Assembly (NCBI RefSeq): GCF_902506575.1
Contig: NZ_LR732544.1
Coordinates: 2,617,862-2,681,861, forward strand
Length of the DNA: 64,000 nucleotides
Origin: Streptomyces mexicanus
GTDB taxonomy: Bacteria; Actinomycetota; Actinomycetes; Streptomycetales; Streptomycetaceae
Direction: 5' to 3'
This document shows positions 16,520 to 26,208 of the stretch, in pieces. Numbering within the stretch: the stretch's first letter is position 1; the number at the start of each line of letters is the position of its first letter. The notes below the pieces were generated by a model. That model was not told where the DNA came from and made no database searches. It worked only from the letters and a program-made list of their open reading frames with translations. Both the position numbers and the translations under genes were made by a program.

Positions 16520-18430
16520 CTACAGGGCCGCCGCTCCCCGCTCCCGCAGGGCCTGGTCGTACTGCTGCAGCACCCACAGCTCGTTCTGGACGGCGGCGAG
16601 CTGGGCGGGGTCGCCGCCGTTGGACAGGCGGGCGACGGTGCCGGTGAGGTCGCGGATGCGGCGTTCGACGGCGCGGCGGCGGACGCGGACCAGGACCTCG
16701 CCCGCGTACAACTCGTCGACCGAGCGACGCATGATCGCTTCCACCGCCAGCTCCGTGACCATCGCGCGGACCGTGTCGTCGGGAGCGGCCTCACGCACGC
16801 GCAGCAGATACTCCTGCGGGTCCGCCGTGCCGTACTCCGCACCGCCCGCGTCCAGGATGGCCTGGCGGACGGCCGCGTACGGCGGGGGGGTGAACTCGTC
16901 CACGCCGTAGGCGTCGAAGGCCGGGGAGACCAGTTCGGGGCGCTGCAGGGCGAGCTTGAGCAGTTCGCGCTCGGTGGCGTGGACGGGGTTGCGCAGGTGC
17001 AGGGCGGGGCCGCGCGGCGCGGAGTGGGCGGGCGCGGGGTACGACGGCTGCGGGCCGCCGGGCCGGCGCTCCGGCGCGGGGCCGCGGCCGCCGCGCTCGC
17101 GGGCCCAGCGGGCCAGTTGGGCCACCCGCCGGACCACGAACTGGGTGTCGAGGATGCCGAGCAGGCCGGCGAGCTGGACGGCGACCTCGTGCTGGGCGCC
17201 GCTGTTCTTGATCCGGGCGACGATGGGCGCGGCCTCGTCCAGGGCGGCGGCCCGGCCGGCCGGGGTGTCCAGGTCGTAGCGGGCGACGATCTGGCGCAGT
17301 GCGAACTCGAACAGCGGGGTGCGCGGCTGGACCAGGTCGGCGACGGCCTCGTCCCCCTTGGCCAGGCGCAGCTCGCAGGGGTCCATGCCGTCCGGGGCGA
17401 TCGCGATGTAGGTCTCGGCGGCGAACTTCTGGTCGTCCTCGAAGGCGCGCAGGGCCGCCTTCTGCCCGGCCGCGTCACCGTCGAAGGTGAAGATCACCCG
17501 GGCCGAGCCGTTGTCCATCAGCAGCCGGCGCAGGATCTTGATGTGGTCGCCGCCGAAGGCGGTGCCGCAGGTGGCGATGGCGGTGCGCACCCCGGCCAGG
17601 TGGCAGGCCATGACGTCGGTGTAGCCCTCGACGACGACGGCCCGGCTGGTCTTGGCGATCTCCTTCTTCGCCAGGTCGATGCCGTACAGCACCTGCGACT
17701 TGCGGTAGAGCGGCGTCTCGGGGGTGTTGAGGTACTTGGGGCCGGTGTCCGCCTCGTACAGCTTGCGCGCGCCGAAGCCGACGACCTCGCCGCCGATGTC
17801 GCGGATCGGCCACATCAGCCGGCCGCGGAAGCGGTCGATGGGGCCGCGGCGGCCCTCCTGGGCCAGGCCGGAGAGGATCAGCTCCTTGTCGCTGAAGCCC
17901 TTGCCGCGCAGGAACCGGGTGAGGTGGTCCCAGCCCTGCGGGCTGTAGCCGACGCCGAAGTGCACGGCGGCGGCCTGGTCGAAGCCGCGCTCCGCGAGGA
18001 AGACGCGGCCGGTCTCGGCCTCCGGGGAGGTCGCGAGCTGCTCGGCGTACCACTCGGCGGCCAGCTTGTGCGCCTCGACCAGGCGGATGCGCTCGCCGCG
18101 CTGGTGGGCGGGGTTGTAGCCGCCCTCCTCGTAGCGCAGGGTGATGCCGGCCTGGGCGGCCAGGCGCTCGACCGCCTCGGAGAAGGAGAGGTGGTCGATC
18201 TTCATCACGAACGTGATGGTGTCGCCGCCCTCCTGGCAGCCGAAGCAGTGGAAGAGTCCCTTGCTCGGGCTGACCTGGAAGGACGGCGACTTCTCGTCGT
18301 GGAACGGGCACAGGCCCTTCAGGTTGCCGCCGCCCGCGTTGCGCAGCTGGAGGTACTCGGACACCACGGCGTCGATCGGGACCGCGTCCCGTACCGCCTT
18401 CACGTCCTCGTCGTTGATCCGTCCTGCCAC
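16520..18430 (-). CDS. dnaG: DNA primase DnaG
   Basis: A 636-residue DNA-dependent RNA polymerase that makes replication primers. The N-terminal CHC2 zinc finger has C41, H44, C62 and C65 (CPFH then HCFGC). The catalytic core follows, with the TOPRIM motif VVVEGYTDVMA near residue 265 and the DFDGDAAG-like segment FTFDGDAAGQ near 315. A C-terminal DnaB-interaction domain ends the protein; a proline/glycine/alanine linker near residue 450 precedes it. The start is GTG 18430. It is read in the same direction as hrdA, 254 bp upstream of the chosen sigma start, recalling the primase-sigma arrangement of other bacteria. Confidence 0.95.
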   Translation of the reverse strand: MAGRINDEDVKAVRDAVPIDAVVSEYLQLRNAGGGNLKGLCPFHDEKSPSFQVSPSKGLFHCFGCQEGGDTITFVMKIDHLSFSEAVERLAAQAGITLRYEEGGYNPAHQRGERIRLVEAHKLAAEWYAEQLATSPEAETGRVFLAERGFDQAAAVHFGVGYSPQGWDHLTRFLRGKGFSDKELILSGLAQEGRRGPIDRFRGRLMWPIRDIGGEVVGFGARKLYEADTGPKYLNTPETPLYRKSQVLYGIDLAKKEIAKTSRAVVVEGYTDVMACHLAGVRTAIATCGTAFGGDHIKILRRLLMDNGSARVIFTFDGDAAGQKAALRAFEDDQKFAAETYIAIAPDGMDPCELRLAKGDEAVADLVQPRTPLFEFALRQIVARYDLDTPAGRAAALDEAAPIVARIKNSGAQHEVAVQLAGLLGILDTQFVVRRVAQLARWARERGGRGPAPERRPGGPQPSYPAPAHSAPRGPALHLRNPVHATERELLKLALQRPELVSPAFDAYGVDEFTPPPYAAVRQAILDAGGAEYGTADPQEYLLRVREAAPDDTVRAMVTELAVEAIMRRSVDELYAGEVLVRVRRRAVERRIRDLTGTVARLSNGGDPAQLAAVQNELWVLQQYDQALRERGAAAL

Positions 18431-18633
18431 GCTTGAATTCTACGGGGGCGGACCGACACCCCCGCCGCGAGCCGCCGTCGCGGCCGGGGGCCGGGGCTGC
18501 CGCCGGAAGCGTCCGGCCGGGGAGCCGGGAGCCCCCGAGCATCCCCGGAAGCCGAGAGGCCCGGGCGCCGCCCCCGAAGACGTGGCCGAGGGGTGGTGCG
18601 GTGATGCGTCTCCGCCGCAGGAGCTCCCGGGCG

Positions 18634-19899
18634 TCAGGGGAGCAGGTCGGCCAGCGGTACGTGCGGGTCCGCCAGGGCCTCGGTGTCCACCTGTGCCCGG
18701 GTGCGGATCAGCCGCTGGATCGGGTCCGTGACGTCCCACACGTTGACGTTCATCCCGGCCAGCACCCGGCCCTCCTTCACCCAGAACGCGATGAACTCCC
18801 GCTTCCCGGCGTCGCCGCGGATCACCACCTGGTCGTAGGACCCGGGCGGCGCCCATCCGCTGTACTCCATGCCCAGGTCGTACTGGTCGGAGAAGAAGTA
18901 GGGCACCCGGTCGTACACGACGTCCCGGCCGAGCATCGAGCGGGCCGCGGCCGGACCGCCGTTGAGGGCGTTGGCCCAGTGCTCCACGCGCATCCGGGTG
19001 CCGAACAGTTCGTGCGGGAAGGCGGCCACGTCACCGGCGGCGTGGATGTCCGGGTCGGAGGTGCGCAGGTGCTCGTCCACGACGATGCCGCCGCCCAGCG
19101 CGCGGTCCGCCAGCTCCAGTCCGGCCGACTCGGCGAGCGCGACGCGCGGCGCGGCGCCGATCGCGGCCAGCACGTCGTGGCAGGGGTGCTCCTCGCCGTC
19201 GTCGGTGCGGGCGGCGAGCACCATGCCGTCCTGGCCGACGATCTCGGTGAGCCGGGCCCCGAAGTGGAACCGGACGCCGTGCTCGCGGTGCAGTTCGGCG
19301 AAGAGCTGGCCCAGCTCGGGGCCGAGCACGCCGTGCAGCGGCGTGGGGGACGGCTCGACGACGGTGACCTCGGCGCCGTACTCGCGGGCCGCGGCGGCGA
19401 CCTCCAGGCCGATCCAGCCGGCGCCCGCGACCACCAGGTGGCCGTTGTCCCGGCCGAGGTGGGTCAGGACGTTCTTCAGGCGCTCGGCGTGGGCGAGGCG
19501 GCGCAGGTGGTGGACGCCGGCGAGGTCGGTGCCGGGGATGTCCAGGCGGCGCGGCTCGGCGCCGGTGGCCAGCAGCAGCTTGTCGTAGCGCACGTGCGTG
19601 CCGTCGTCGCCGTAGTGGACGGTCTTCGCGGCGCGGTCGATGGCGACGACGGTCTGGCCGAGGTGCAGCTCGATGTCGTTCTGCGCGTACCAGGCCGGTT
19701 CGTGGACGAAGACCGACTCGCGCTGCTCCTTGCCGAGGAGGTACCCCTTGGACAGCGGCGGGCGTTCGTAGGGATGGTCACGCTCGTCGCAGATGAGGAT
19801 GACGCGGCCGCTGAAGCCTTCCGCGCGAAGGGTCTCGGCCGCCTTCGCGCCGGCCAGACCTCCTCCGACGATGACGAATGTCTGATCCGCGTCGACCAC
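18634..19899 (-). CDS. FAD-dependent ferredoxin/rubredoxin-type reductase
   Basis: A 421-residue NAD(P)H-FAD oxidoreductase. The FAD dinucleotide fold is at residues 8-30 (FVIVGGGLAGAKAAETL), the second GxGxxG for NAD(P) is near residue 150 (VVAGAGWIGLEVAAAA), the FAD ribityl/flavin aspartate is in DIHAAGDVAAFP, and a C-terminal reductase domain covers about residues 325-410. Start GTG 19899 has AGGAGG eight bases upstream. The family transfers electrons to ferredoxins or to oxygenase and nitrite/nitrate reductase partners. It lies some 3.5 kb from nasA, so it could supply electrons to nitrate assimilation, but this is inference only. Confidence 0.88.
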   Translation of the reverse strand: MVDADQTFVIVGGGLAGAKAAETLRAEGFSGRVILICDERDHPYERPPLSKGYLLGKEQRESVFVHEPAWYAQNDIELHLGQTVVAIDRAAKTVHYGDDGTHVRYDKLLLATGAEPRRLDIPGTDLAGVHHLRRLAHAERLKNVLTHLGRDNGHLVVAGAGWIGLEVAAAAREYGAEVTVVEPSPTPLHGVLGPELGQLFAELHREHGVRFHFGARLTEIVGQDGMVLAARTDDGEEHPCHDVLAAIGAAPRVALAESAGLELADRALGGGIVVDEHLRTSDPDIHAAGDVAAFPHELFGTRMRVEHWANALNGGPAAARSMLGRDVVYDRVPYFFSDQYDLGMEYSGWAPPGSYDQVVIRGDAGKREFIAFWVKEGRVLAGMNVNVWDVTDPIQRLIRTRAQVDTEALADPHVPLADLLP

Positions 19900-20116
19900 T
19901 TGTTGCCTCCTCGTCAGGGTGCCGCCACATGCGAGCGTCCCGCACGGAGCGTGATGCGGGAAGAGGGAGTGGCCCGATCAGGCCACGGAGGGTCACAGGA
20001 GGACCCGGCTCCGGGGCCCTCGGGGCACTTCTGTCACATCGTTCACTGCGCTCCCACGGGTATCACGGTTGCGGGTAAGCGCGCTGTCAGCGTCCCGGGC
20101 GGTTTCGGTGGCGGTT

Positions 20117-21460
20117 TCATGCACGGCTTCCCGTCCGGCCGCCCTGCCCGGTGAGCCGGGCGTGCAGCGAGCGGGCCGAGGCGTCGGTGAGGGAGGCGAT
20201 CTGGTCGACGATCACCCGCTTGCGGGCACGGTCGTCGGGGGCCTGGTGGAACAGGGCGCGGAACTGCGGGTCCAGTCCCTCGGGGGCGCGCGCGGTCAGC
20301 GCGTCGGCCAGCTCCAGGACCACGATCCGCTGCCGCGCGCGCAGCCGCTCCTGCTCAGCGCGCTGCATCACGTACAGGTCGGCGACGGCCTTGAGGACGG
20401 CGCACTCCGTCCGGGTGCTGGGCGGCACCACCAGCTCGGCGCCGTACCGGGTGAGCCGGCCGCCCCCGTACCGCTGCCGGGTGGCGCCCTCGGCGGCCAG
20501 GCAGAAGCGGCCGATGAGCTGGCTGGTGGCGTCCTTCAGGCGGGCCTGGGCGAGCGCCGAGCCGTCGTAGCCGTGCGGCCACCACTCCTGGGCGAGGAGC
20601 CGGTCCAGGGCCTCGGACAGCTCCTCGGGGTCGGTGCCGGCCGGGACGTAGCGGGCGGGGGCGCCCGCGAAGATCTCCCGCCGTTCGGGGTCGGCCTGCA
20701 GGCAGGCGGGGTCGATGTGGCCGGCGTGCAGGCCGTCCTCCAGGTCGTGCACCGAGTACGCCACGTCGTCGGACCAGTCCATGACCTGGGCCTCGAAGCA
20801 GGTGCGCGTGCCGGGCGCCTGGGCGCGCACCCAGTCGAAGACGGGCCGGTCGTCCTCGTACACCCCGAACTTCGGGGAGTCGGGGTCACTGGGGTGGGCA
20901 CCGCGCGGCCAGGGGTACTTCGTCGCGGCGTCCAGCGCGGCGCGGGTGAGGTTGAGCCCGACGCTGACCAGCTCGCCGGACGCGGGGTCGGTGACGAACC
21001 GCTTGGGTTCGATCCGGGTGAGCAGGCGCAGCGACTGGGCGTTGCCCTCGAAGCCGCCGCAGTCGCGGGCGAACTCGTTCAGCGCCTGCTCGCCGTTGTG
21101 CCCGAAGGGCGGGTGGCCCAGGTCGTGGGAGAGGCAGGCGGCCTCCACCAGGTCGGGGTCGCAGCCGAGGGCCGCGCCCAGCTCGCGGCCGACCTGGGCG
21201 CACTCCAGCGAGTGGGTGAGCCGGGTGCGCGGGCTCGGGTCCCAGGCCTGGCTGCGCTCGCCCGGGGTGACCACCTGCGTCTTGCCCGCCAGGCGTCTGA
21301 GCGCCGCGGAGTGCAGCACGCGCGCGCGGTCGCGCTGGAAGGCCGTACGGCCCGGCCGCTTGTCCGGCTCGGCGGCCCACCGCTCCACCGCCGCGGCCTC
21401 GTAGCCGGTGGGCGGCAGGTGGTGGTACGGCGCTGCTGCTGCGGAGGCGATCCCTTCCAT
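20117..21460 (-). CDS. dgt: deoxyguanosinetriphosphate triphosphohydrolase-like protein
   Basis: A 447-residue HD-domain dNTPase. The metal-binding HD residues are visible: [17 protein letters not shown] contributes the first histidine and [17 protein letters not shown] the HD pair. The typical N-terminus [14 protein letters not shown] and the later [14 protein letters not shown] segment are present. The reaction is hydrolysis of dGTP or other dNTPs to the nucleoside and tripolyphosphate, trimming the dNTP pool. Its closeness to dnaG suits a replication setting. The start is ATG 21460. Confidence 0.93.
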   Translation of the reverse strand: MEGIASAAAAPYHHLPPTGYEAAAVERWAAEPDKRPGRTAFQRDRARVLHSAALRRLAGKTQVVTPGERSQAWDPSPRTRLTHSLECAQVGRELGAALGCDPDLVEAACLSHDLGHPPFGHNGEQALNEFARDCGGFEGNAQSLRLLTRIEPKRFVTDPASGELVSVGLNLTRAALDAATKYPWPRGAHPSDPDSPKFGVYEDDRPVFDWVRAQAPGTRTCFEAQVMDWSDDVAYSVHDLEDGLHAGHIDPACLQADPERREIFAGAPARYVPAGTDPEELSEALDRLLAQEWWPHGYDGSALAQARLKDATSQLIGRFCLAAEGATRQRYGGGRLTRYGAELVVPPSTRTECAVLKAVADLYVMQRAEQERLRARQRIVVLELADALTARAPEGLDPQFRALFHQAPDDRARKRVIVDQIASLTDASARSLHARLTGQGGRTGSRA

Positions 21461-21547
21461 GACTCGACACTAAGCGCAGGCACCGACAATCGGCGTGTCA
21501 CGGTCCGGCCGCGATCGGTGACCGCCGCCGGGCCGCGGGGCATGTGC

Positions 21548-22462
21548 TCACGGCACGGCGAGCGGTGTCCGCGGCGCGGCGCGGGCCGGCTCGGGGGCCG
21601 CCAGCGCCTCGTCGTAGCGGTGCAGGACGAGGCGGGCCAGGGCCGGGTGGTCCCCGAGCGGGGCGGCGGCGATCCCGGGGGCGACCGCGGCGCACTGGCC
21701 GGCGAAACGGCCCGGGGCGGTGAAGCAGGAGGCGACGGCGATGCGGTGGCGGCCGCGGGCGGCCAGCGCGCGCACCGCGGCCGCGACGGTGGGCGCGGCG
21801 GCGGAGGCGTAGGCGGGGACGACGGGCACGCCGAGGCGGTCGGCCAGGAGCCGGGCGGTGCGACGGGTGCCGGCCGCCGACTCCGGGTCGCGGGAGCCCG
21901 CGGCGGCCAGGACGACGGCGCTCGCGCGGCGCGCGGCCTCGTCGCGGCCGGGCCGCCAGCCGGCCTCGGTGAGCCGGCCGTACAGCGCCTCCACGAGCAG
22001 CGGGTGCGGGCCGAGCGGGGCGGCCACGCGCGCGCGTGCCGGTGCGGCGGCGGCCATCCGGGGGATGTCCCGCTTGACGTGGTGGCCGGGGCTGAACAGC
22101 AGCGGCACGAGGACCGCGTCGGCCCCGGCCAGGCCCGCGAGGGTGTCGGGGAGCAGGGGCTCGTTCAGTTCGATGTGCCCGAGGTGCACGGGCACGGCCG
22201 GGCGCAGCTCCCGCACCCGCTCCCTCAGGGCCCGCACGGCGACCAGGGCGCGCGGGTCGCGGCTGCCGTGCGCCACCAGGACCAGGGCGGGCGCCTCCGC
22301 AGCCCCGGCACCCCGATCCCCGGCGCCCTCCTGGACAGCGCGTCCCACCTCCTGGGCGGCATCGGCGCCCAGGAGGTGGGACGCGCTGTCCAGGAGGGCG
22401 CCGGGGATCGGGGTGCCGGGGCTGCGGAGGGGCTCGTCGCGGGGAGAGGTCGGCGCCGTCAT
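21548..22462 (-). CDS. CbiX-type sirohydrochlorin chelatase
   Basis: A 304-residue protein of two fused CbiX-like halves. The first begins VLVAHGSRDPRA, where the histidine is the metal/tetrapyrrole ligand; LFSPGHHVKRDIP follows. The second contains VVLAAAGSRDPES, with the histidine lost, and ASCFTAPGRFA. The family inserts Fe or Co into sirohydrochlorin. Lying near nasA and not far from nirB, it probably makes siroheme for nitrite reductase. The start at ATG 22462 follows GGGAGGATCCCC. The first about 55 residues precede the chelatase fold and are encoded largely by a perfect 65-bp inverted repeat, so this part of the gene may be an artefact or a recent insertion. Confidence 0.85.
   Translation of the reverse strand: MTAPTSPRDEPLRSPGTPIPGALLDSASHLLGADAAQEVGRAVQEGAGDRGAGAAEAPALVLVAHGSRDPRALVAVRALRERVRELRPAVPVHLGHIELNEPLLPDTLAGLAGADAVLVPLLFSPGHHVKRDIPRMAAAAPARARVAAPLGPHPLLVEALYGRLTEAGWRPGRDEAARRASAVVLAAAGSRDPESAAGTRRTARLLADRLGVPVVPAYASAAAPTVAAAVRALAARGRHRIAVASCFTAPGRFAGQCAAVAPGIAAAPLGDHPALARLVLHRYDEALAAPEPARAAPRTPLAVP
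22294..22430. repeat. perfect 65-bp inverted repeat within chelatase gene
   Basis: Bases 22294-22358 and 22366-22430 are exact reverse complements of each other, separated by the 7-base loop GCATCGG. The structure sits in the 5' part of the chelatase gene and is read through in frame. It far exceeds a normal terminator or operator in length and perfection. Either it is a genuine cruciform-capable element or a fold-back library/assembly artefact. Confidence 0.9.
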
Positions 22463-22624
22463 ACGGGGATCCTCCCGGAGGGACGTTGCGCTGCCGTTGC
22501 GCGGTGGTGACCGGCTTGTTTTCAGCCGCTTCACGGGGTGGCGGCAGGGGGTGTGAGACGGCTGTCACGACCCCCTGCCGCACCCCTGGCGAACCGGTTC
22601 GCCGCCCGCCGCGTCCCTGTGGAC

Positions 22625-23311
22625 ATGCTGGGGTTGAGGATCCGCAGACCGAGGCTGCCGCGCACACGCGCCGGGCAGCGCAGGGCCGTGCAGGCGCTGG
22701 TGGCCCTGTGCGTGCTGGCGCTGCTCCCGGCCACGTGGCTGTACGTGAGCACGGCCGGCCGGCTGCGCACGGCCGCGGACGTGCCGCGCACGGACGTCGC
22801 CGTCGTCTTCGGGGCGGGCCTGTGGGACGGCGAGCCCTCGCCGTACCTGGCGCACCGGCTGGACGCGGCGGCGCGGCTGTACCAGGCGGGCCGGATCAAG
22901 GTGGTCCTGGTCACCGGCGACAACAGCCGCAAGGACTACGACGAGCCGGACGTCATGCGCGCCTACCTGACGAAGCAGGGCGTGCCCGCCGCCCGGATCG
23001 TCACCGACTACGCGGGCTTCGACACCTGGGACTCCTGCGTGCGCGCGAAAAAGATCTTCGGGGTGGACCGGGCGGTGCTGGTCAGCCAGGGCTTCCACAT
23101 TCGGCGGGCGGTGGCGCTGTGCGACGCGGCGGGCATCGACTCCTACGGCGTCGGCGTGGACGCCCGGCACGACGTCACCTGGTACTACGGCGGCGCCCGC
23201 GAGGTGCTGGCGGCGAGCAAGGCGGCGCTGGACGCGGTGCTGCGGCCCGATCCGCAGTTCCTGGGGCCGAAGGAGCACGGCGTCGCCCGTGCGCTGGCCG
23301 CCGCCCACTGA
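22625..23311 (+). CDS. SanA/YdcF-like (DUF218) membrane protein
   Basis: About 228 residues. A single membrane segment near residues 20-38 (ALVALCVLALLPATWLYV) is followed by an outward DUF218 domain: DVAVVFGAGLWDGEPSPYL, the NSRKDYDEPDVM segment, FDTWDSC and VSQGFHIRRAVALC. The layout matches SanA of enterobacteria, linked to envelope barrier function and vancomycin tolerance. Start is uncertain: ATG 22625 has no clear ribosome site, and the frame is open back to a GTG near 22538. It is divergent from the chelatase gene. Confidence 0.8.
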   Translation: MLGLRIRRPRLPRTRAGQRRAVQALVALCVLALLPATWLYVSTAGRLRTAADVPRTDVAVVFGAGLWDGEPSPYLAHRLDAAARLYQAGRIKVVLVTGDNSRKDYDEPDVMRAYLTKQGVPAARIVTDYAGFDTWDSCVRAKKIFGVDRAVLVSQGFHIRRAVALCDAAGIDSYGVGVDARHDVTWYYGGAREVLAASKAALDAVLRPDPQFLGPKEHGVARALAAAH

Positions 23312-23424
23312 CGTGCATCCCTCCGGTGCCTCACGGCGGCCGGGCGGCTGCGGGGAGGTCACCGTGCCGGAGGCGTAACAGCGGCCGCCCGGGCGCGTAA
23401 CACGGCCGACGGACGCTGAACGAC

Positions 23425-25617
23425 ATGCAGATCTCCGCGACGCCCACGCACTGCCCGTATTGCGCCCTGCAGTGCGGGATGAACCTGACCCCCGCCCCGG
23501 ACGGGGGCGTGCGGGTGGCCGAGCGCGCGGACTTCCCGGTGAACCGGGGCGCGCTGTGCGGCAAGGGCCGCACCGCGCCCGCGCTGCTCTCCTCCCGGGT
23601 GCGGCTGACCTCGCCGCTGGTGCGCTCGCAGGGCCGGTTGACCCCCGCGAGCTGGGAGGAGGCGCTGGACCGGATCGCCGGGGCGCTGGCACGCGCGCGC
23701 GGGGAGCACGGCGCGGACGCCTGCGCGGTGTTCGGCGGGGGCGGGCTGACCAACGAGAAGGCGTACGCGCTGGGGAAGTTCGCCCGGGTGGTGCTGGGCA
23801 CCTCGCAGATCGACTACAACGGCCGCTTCTGCATGTCGTCGGCGGCCGCGGCCGGCAACGCGGCGTTCGGGCTGGACCGCGGGCTGCCGTTCCCGCTGGA
23901 GGACATCCCCCGGACCGGGTGCGTGATCCTGGTCGGCTCCAACCCGGCGGAGACGATGCCGCCGGCGCTGCGGTACTTCACCGAACTGCGGGACAACGGC
24001 GGCACGCTGATCGTCGTCGACCCGCGCCGCACGAGGACCGCCGAGCTGGCCGACCTGCACCTGGCGCCCCGGCCCGGCACCGACCTCGCCCTCGCCCTGG
24101 GCCTGCTGCACCTGGTGGTCGCCGAGGCCCGCACCGACGAGGCGTACATACGCGAGCGGACGACCGGCTGGCAGGAGGCGCGGGCGGCGGCCATGGCGCA
24201 CTGGCCGGAGTACGTCGAGCGGATCACCGGGGTGCCGGTGCCGCGGCTGCGGGAGGCCGTACGGCTGTTCTGCGCGCCCGAGTCGGCGATGGTGCTCACC
24301 GCGCGCGGCCCCGAGCAGCAGGCCAAGGGCACCGACACGGTGGGCGCGTGGATCAACCTGTGCCTGGCGACCGGCCGGGCGGGCCGCCCGCTGTCCGGGT
24401 ACGGCTGCCTGACCGGGCAGGGCAACGGGCAGGGTGGGCGCGAACACGGCCAGAAGGCCGACCAGTTGCCCGGTTACCGCAAGCTGACCGACCCCGCGGC
24501 GCGGCGGCACGTGGCCGAGGTGTGGGGCGTGGACCCGGACGGCCTGCCGGGGCCGGGCCGCAGCGCGTACGAACTGCTGGACGCCCTCGGCAGCGACATC
24601 CGCACGCTGCTGCTGATGGGCTCCAATCCGGTGGTGTCGGCGCCGCGCGCCGCGCACGTGGAGGAACGGCTGAGGTCGCTGGACTTCCTGGCGGTGTGCG
24701 ACGTGGTGCTCTCGGAGACGGCGGCCCTGGCGGACGTCGTCCTGCCGGTCACGCAGTGGGCGGAGGAGACGGGCACGACGACGAACCTGGAGGGCAGGGT
24801 GGTGCTGCGGCGGCGCGCGCTCACCCCGCCGGACGGGGTCCGCAGCGATCTGGAGGTGCTGCACGACCTGGCCGCCCGGCTGGGCGTGGAGAAGGGCTTC
24901 CCGACCGATCCCGAGGAGGTCTTCGAGGAGTTGCGCCGCGCCAGCGCGGGCGGCCCGGCGGACTACTCGGGGATCACCTATCGCAGGCTGGCGGAGGAGA
25001 ACGGGGTGTTCTGGCCGTGCCCGGCCCCGGCCGACAGCGCCCCCGCCCCCGAGTCAGGCTCCGGGTCCGGCTCCGAGCCCGGCTTTGAAGTCCACCCGGG
25101 CACCCCGCGCCTGTTCCTCGACCGGTTCGCCACCGAGGACGGCCGGGCCCGCTTCGTCCCCGTGACGCACCGGCCGAGCGCCGAGGAGCCGGACGAGGAG
25201 TACCCGGTGCTGCTGACCACCGGGCGGGTGGTCGCCCAGTACCAGTCGGGTGCCCAGACCCGGCGCGTGGAGGAACTGAACGCCGCCGCGCCCGGCCCGT
25301 TCGTCGAGCTGCACCCGCGGCTCGCGGCACGGCTGGGGGCGGCCGAGGGCGACCCGGTGGCCGTCGTCTCCCGGCGCGGCCGCGCGGTGGCGCCCGCGCG
25401 CATCACGGCAGGCATCCGCCCGGACACCGTGTTCATGCCGTTCCACTGGCCCGGCGAAGGCCGGGCGAACACCCTGACCAACCCGGCGCTGGACCCGACC
25501 TCGCGGATGCCGGAGTTCAAGGTGTGCGCGGTACGGCTGGAACGGGTGCGGGAGGAGCCGGTGAACCAGGAGCGGGTGAACCCGGAGCCGGTACAGCCGG
25601 AGCCGGTACAGCCGTAG
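23425..25617 (+). CDS. nasA: assimilatory nitrate reductase catalytic subunit
   Basis: A 730-residue molybdopterin oxidoreductase. The N-terminal 4Fe-4S cluster ligands are C11, C14, C18 and C45 (HCPYCALQCGM and ALCGKG). The molybdenum-ligand cysteine lies in YNGRFCMSSAAAAG, as in NasA/NapA nitrate reductases. Further cofactor motifs include GSNPAET, the QGNGQGGREHGQKADQLPGY region and the C-terminal molydopterin dinucleotide domain (YPVLLTTGRVVAQYQSG). It reduces nitrate to nitrite in the cytoplasm for assimilation by NirBD. There is a linker insertion near residue 540 of repeated Ser/Gly/Pro/Glu and a repeated EPVQP tail. Upstream, two GTAAC words could be GlnR half-sites, but spacing is poor. 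Confidence 0.92.
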   Translation: MQISATPTHCPYCALQCGMNLTPAPDGGVRVAERADFPVNRGALCGKGRTAPALLSSRVRLTSPLVRSQGRLTPASWEEALDRIAGALARARGEHGADACAVFGGGGLTNEKAYALGKFARVVLGTSQIDYNGRFCMSSAAAAGNAAFGLDRGLPFPLEDIPRTGCVILVGSNPAETMPPALRYFTELRDNGGTLIVVDPRRTRTAELADLHLAPRPGTDLALALGLLHLVVAEARTDEAYIRERTTGWQEARAAAMAHWPEYVERITGVPVPRLREAVRLFCAPESAMVLTARGPEQQAKGTDTVGAWINLCLATGRAGRPLSGYGCLTGQGNGQGGREHGQKADQLPGYRKLTDPAARRHVAEVWGVDPDGLPGPGRSAYELLDALGSDIRTLLLMGSNPVVSAPRAAHVEERLRSLDFLAVCDVVLSETAALADVVLPVTQWAEETGTTTNLEGRVVLRRRALTPPDGVRSDLEVLHDLAARLGVEKGFPTDPEEVFEELRRASAGGPADYSGITYRRLAEENGVFWPCPAPADSAPAPESGSGSGSEPGFEVHPGTPRLFLDRFATEDGRARFVPVTHRPSAEEPDEEYPVLLTTGRVVAQYQSGAQTRRVEELNAAAPGPFVELHPRLAARLGAAEGDPVAVVSRRGRAVAPARITAGIRPDTVFMPFHWPGEGRANTLTNPALDPTSRMPEFKVCAVRLERVREEPVNQERVNPEPVQPEPVQP

Positions 25618-25645
25618 CCGGTACAGCCATATCCGGTACGGCGGC
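25586..25645 (+). repeat. 15-bp tandem repeat across the nasA stop codon
   Basis: Four 15-bp units (AGCCGGTACAGCCGG and variants, starting at 25586, 25601, 25616 and 25631) run from the last codons of nasA through its TAG stop and beyond. In frame they encode EPVQP. A single base change in unit two makes the stop. Related GGTAC words continue to about 25685. Confidence 0.8.
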
Positions 25646-25707
25646 AGCCGGCACGTCCCCCGCCCGCACGGCCGTCACCGGTACCGCCGCCCGTCCCCGA
25701 CGGCCCG

Positions 25708-26151
25708 TCAGCGGCGGGAGGACCACACGCCGCCCTCGATGACCCGCCCCGCGTCCCGCAGTCGCGCGGTCACCGCCGGACCCGCGACGTAGCCCCCCGC
25801 CCGCCCCACCGTCGCGTCGGCCTCGCGGACGCCCTCGCGCGCGATGCGTTCGTACAGGTTGCGCGGGTCCCCGGCGCCGTGCCCCTCCAGCCGGTCCAGG
25901 GCAGTGAGCAGTCCCCCGTACGCCTCCGGCCGGGCCGTCACCAGCTCGCCGCGCACCACGCCGTCCGGTGCCTCGACGGCGTACGGGAAGCCGGGCCCCT
26001 CGTACAGCACGGCGCCGTTCAGCCGCGCCGGTTCCACCTCGCGGACGCGACCGCGCAGGAACACGTCGTGGTTCGGTTCGCCGGGGCGCAGGGTGCCGTA
26101 GACGAAGAACGGGAGGGGCTCGGACGGCGAGGACGGGGCCGGAACGATCAC
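25708..26151 (-). CDS. gamma-glutamylcyclotransferase-like protein
   Basis: A 147-residue protein of the AIG2/GGCT fold. The N-terminal substrate loop is FFVYGTLRPGEPNHD, followed by GAVLYEGPGFPYAVE and the domain core VRGELVTARPEAYGGLLTALDRLEG with the conserved glutamate. Such enzymes release 5-oxoproline from gamma-glutamyl amines or act on related conjugates. Start GTG 26151 was selected because it sets the usual family N-terminus; a GGAGGGGG lies 17 bases upstream, longer than ideal. It is divergent from the secreted M4 protease. Confidence 0.8.
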   Translation of the reverse strand: MIVPAPSSPSEPLPFFVYGTLRPGEPNHDVFLRGRVREVEPARLNGAVLYEGPGFPYAVEAPDGVVRGELVTARPEAYGGLLTALDRLEGHGAGDPRNLYERIAREGVREADATVGRAGGYVAGPAVTARLRDAGRVIEGGVWSSRR

Positions 26152-26208
26152 GGAAACGATTCTGTACCCCCTCCGGCTCCCCACACATCTCCATGACGGC
26201 GCTATGGA

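Noticed and set aside
23312-23424. GlnR box upstream of nasA
   Set aside because: Two GTAAC words are present, but the matching GAAAC half-sites at the required spacing are not.
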